Assembly: GCA_009784095.1 (NCBI GenBank)
Contig: WRDL01000019.1
Span: 1-16,346, forward strand
DNA: 16,346 nucleotides
Origin: Coriobacteriia bacterium
Lineage (GTDB): Bacteria > Actinomycetota > Coriobacteriia > WRKU01
Direction: 5' to 3'
Of the stretch, positions 14,297 through 16,346 are shown piece after piece (the first letter of the stretch is position 1; each line of letters begins with the position of its first letter). The translations under genes were made by a program, and so were the position numbers. Below the pieces are notes generated by a model. It was not told where the DNA came from, ran no database searches, and saw only the letters and a program-made list of their open reading frames with translations.

Positions 14297-16150
14297 TCAC
14301 TCGTCGACGAGGGTCGCTCCTAACGCGTCAAGCGCTCCCATCAACTCATCATCATTTTCCAACTCGACCGACTCATCCGGCTCTTTGGTCGGCGCCGTAT
14401 CGACGAACTCCATGAACGACGGCTCTTCGGTCAGAGAGGTCGCTGACTCGTCGATCAATAGGTCTTCGGTCATCGGAGTTTCACTAGATACTTCTTCAGT
14501 CGGCACCGGCTCGTTGGGTCCCATTGCTTCATCCACCAAATCGATCGCCGGTACCGGCGAATAGATGATATCGGTCCCTGCCTGCAAGTTGACCACCACG
14601 TTGGCTCCTGCCGCCTCATACAAAGCGCGGGTTATTAACGCCAGATTATCGCGTTGACCTGCTTGTTTCATGCGAAAACCTTGGTCGACGCCGTAAGTGA
14701 TGATCAGCGCACCATCATCTTCAAAAGACGCGCTCGTGTTCTCGAAAAGCGGATAGCGCGACGGGCTCTTCTCACGGATGCGTGTCAATGCGATGCGCCA
14801 TATCTGCTCTGCGCGCTCATCTGAATCAGATGACAGGTGTGGTGCGGCGAGGGTGGGAGTCGGTGCTTCGATCTCTGGCTCGATCAGCGAGTCTTCGGCA
14901 GGTGGAGTGACCTCCTGCTGCTTTGTTTTCTGAGCGTTATTCGAATGTTCCTCGAGAGGTACAGACGCGGCGGCGGCGATCGTCTGGGGCGCGGGCACCA
15001 TCCCCTGCTCAAGTGATTCGATCCGCTGTGCGAGCGCCTCCAATGAGATATCTCCCTCGGGGCGAGCTGAGCGGATGAGCACCATCTCGAGTACCAGACG
15101 CGGGTTGGTGGAGCGACGCATCGTCGTCATCGCCTCATCGAGCAGGTCGAGAAAGCGCGCGATATGCTCCGGTCCGACGAATTGGGCACTCATGTGGGTA
15201 AGCGCTTCAATCTCGTCGTTGGTCCGGTCGATGATCCCTCCGCTGACCCCGAGCACCGAGAGAACATACATATCACGAAGGTATTCCTGCAGGGAGCGGG
15301 TGATCTCGACCAGGTCGGCACCGACCTCGATCTGTGATTGCACCCATTGCAACGTGGCGACGACATCACGCTTGGCGACATAGGATGCGAGTGCGGCAAG
15401 CGATTGCGTATCGATCTGTCCGAGCAGACCTTCGACATCATCGACGGTGATCTCGTCTCCGGCAAAGGAGATGAGTTGCTCGAGCGCGGTCAGCGCGTCA
15501 CGCATGCCGCCGTCGGCGAATTTCGCGATGAGCGGCAGCGCAGCCGATTCGATCTCGATGCCTTCTGAATGTGCAATATAGCCCAGTCGTGCTGAGATAT
15601 CCTCGATACTGATGGGGTGGAAGTCGAACTGCTGACAGCGACTGCGGATGGTCTGAGGAACTTTCTGCGGATGCGTGGTGCACAATACGAATATCACGTG
15701 CGCAGGTGGCTCTTCGAGCGTTTTGAGCATCGCGTTGAATGCGCCGGTCGAAAGCATGTGGACCTCATCGATAATATAGACCTTGTGTTTACCCTGAGCG
15801 GGTGCGTAATGTACCCGCGAGATGATCTCCTCGCGCACATTCTCGACGCCGGTGCGCGATGCCGCGTCGAGTTCGATCACGTCGCTGAAGTTGCCTTCGG
15901 CGATCTCGCGGCAGGTCTCACAGGTGCCGTCGGGCTCGGCGATCGAGGCCCCATGCTCGCAGAACAACGCTTTGGCAAGCAGACGTGCGGTCGTGGTCTT
16001 GCCGGTCCCGCGCGGGCCGACGAACATATAGGCGTGCGCCAACTGGTCGCTACTAAGCGCATTCTTCAGGGTGCGGGTAATGTGGGTCTGACCTACCACG
16101 TCATCGAAAGTGGCAGGACGGTATTTACGATAAAGAGACTGGTACGCCAT
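14297..16150 (-). CDS. dnaX: DNA polymerase III subunit gamma/tau
   Basis: It is the clamp-loader ATPase that loads the sliding clamp and, in its long form, links polymerases. Length 617 residues. AAA+ motifs: SLYRKYRPATFDDVVGQ at the N-terminus, Walker A GPRGTGKT at 45-52, Walker B VYIIDEVHML, and SRC in TIRSRCQQFDF with the arginine finger. The zinc site that normally has four cysteines shows only C64, C77 and C80. Residues from about 395 are a low-complexity linker, and the C-terminus is strongly acidic. No A-rich slippery heptamer is present in the linker, so a frameshifted gamma product is unlikely. AAGGGG four bases before the ATG supports the start. The SRP RNA gene lies immediately upstream. 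Confidence 0.96.
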   Translation of the reverse strand: MAYQSLYRKYRPATFDDVVGQTHITRTLKNALSSDQLAHAYMFVGPRGTGKTTTARLLAKALFCEHGASIAEPDGTCETCREIAEGNFSDVIELDAASRTGVENVREEIISRVHYAPAQGKHKVYIIDEVHMLSTGAFNAMLKTLEEPPAHVIFVLCTTHPQKVPQTIRSRCQQFDFHPISIEDISARLGYIAHSEGIEIESAALPLIAKFADGGMRDALTALEQLISFAGDEITVDDVEGLLGQIDTQSLAALASYVAKRDVVATLQWVQSQIEVGADLVEITRSLQEYLRDMYVLSVLGVSGGIIDRTNDEIEALTHMSAQFVGPEHIARFLDLLDEAMTTMRRSTNPRLVLEMVLIRSARPEGDISLEALAQRIESLEQGMVPAPQTIAAAASVPLEEHSNNAQKTKQQEVTPPAEDSLIEPEIEAPTPTLAAPHLSSDSDERAEQIWRIALTRIREKSPSRYPLFENTSASFEDDGALIITYGVDQGFRMKQAGQRDNLALITRALYEAAGANVVVNLQAGTDIIYSPVPAIDLVDEAMGPNEPVPTEEVSSETPMTEDLLIDESATSLTEEPSFMEFVDTAPTKEPDESVELENDDELMGALDALGATLVDE

Positions 16151-16191
16151 GGATCCCCTTCAGCGTGTACGCGCGGTCGGTAAGTTCAAAT

Positions 16192-16300
16192 AGATGCGCT
16201 GAGCAGACCCAGGGGCTCGCCAGTGAGCGCTTATGGCTGCTACGTCTCCGTCCTGACCAGGTTCACACTATAGCGCCCCCTGAGTCCGTTCAACGCATCC
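16192..16300 (-). ncRNA. ffs: Bacterial signal recognition particle RNA (4.5S, small type)
   Basis: The RNA component of SRP binds Ffh and helps target membrane proteins. The minus strand carries the conserved domain IV core: GTGTGAACCTGGTCAGG and, on the other side of the loop, AGCAGCCATAAGC. The ends pair: GATGCGTTGA with TCAGCGCATC (10 pairs), then GGACTCAGGGG with CCCCTGGGTCT (11 pairs). Total length is about 107-109 bases, normal for the small type. The apical hairpin reads C-G-GAGA-C-G rather than the common C-C-GGAA-G-G. Its position directly upstream of dnaX is the classic arrangement. The exact ends are estimates from pairing. Confidence 0.93.
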
Positions 16301-16307
16301 GGTCTCT

Positions 16308-16313
16308 ATAGTA
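16308..16313 (-). promoter_or_regulatory. Possible -10 box of the SRP RNA gene
   Basis: TACTAT on the minus strand ends 7 bases before the predicted 5' end of the SRP RNA, the correct distance for a -10 box, within the palindrome ATAGTACTAT. The sequence 17 bases further upstream (CTCGCA) matches a -35 box poorly. Confidence 0.35.
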
Positions 16314-16346
16314 CTATCGTTGAGGGTCGATGCGAGCGAGTTGACA

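Noticed and set aside
14880..14960. Programmed frameshift in dnaX giving a short gamma form
   Set aside because: The A-richest part of the linker reads CAG AAA ACA AAG; no A AAA AAG-type slippery site or following stem was found.
16341..16346. TTGACA on the plus strand at the window edge as a -35 box
   Set aside because: The required -10 region and any gene it would drive lie outside the window, so it cannot be judged.

Overview
All protein genes in this 16.3 kb window, and the one RNA gene, lie on the minus strand, so transcription runs from high to low coordinates. Gene content and protein style suggest an anaerobic, hydrogen-metabolising actinobacterium, probably class Coriobacteriia. The indications are a four-subunit ferredoxin-dependent 2-oxoacid oxidoreductase, hydrogenase maturation genes, a secreted multiheme cytochrome c with a domain type I associate with that class, and the conserved order SRP RNA-dnaX-ybaB-recR. 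The taxonomic assignment is inference; there is no rRNA to confirm it.

Reading in the direction of transcription, the right end (16.3-13.3 kb) is a DNA metabolism block: SRP RNA (ffs), dnaX, a YbaB/EbfC nucleoid protein and recR. It is followed by an exported multiheme cytochrome (13.2-11.2 kb) that joins a DUF6273-like domain, an Ig-like segment and a haem region with four classical CXXCH sites and two expanded CXnCH sites. A perfect hairpin separates it from a tight porC-porD-porA-porB operon (11.06-8.02 kb), which oxidises pyruvate or another 2-oxoacid to the acyl-CoA and passes electrons to ferredoxin.

The 392-base gap at 7628-8019 is the most structured non-coding stretch. It holds a por terminator, an AT-rich palindrome, a series of stem-loops ending in a textbook intrinsic terminator, and then a candidate lysC promoter whose -35 is covered by a palindrome. 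Beyond it lie lysC (with a strong internal start for a separate regulatory subunit) and asd, the first two steps from aspartate to lysine, diaminopimelate, threonine and methionine. They are followed by a receiver-less OmpR-type DNA-binding protein overlapping a QueT-family transporter, an unassigned GT-A-like glycosyltransferase, and an asparagine-synthetase-like enzyme that draws on the same aspartate pool.

The left end (1-1032) has hypC and the first 227 codons of hypD, the scaffold on which the Fe(CN)2CO unit of [NiFe]-hydrogenase is built. Hydrogenase, ferredoxin oxidoreductase and multiheme cytochrome would together fit a H2/ferredoxin electron economy.

Most worth following up: the asparagine-synthetase-like protein keeps a complete synthetase domain, but its glutaminase domain has lost the essential Cys2 nucleophile (now Ser) and apparently other glutaminase residues. 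No mobile element, CRISPR array or tRNA was seen.
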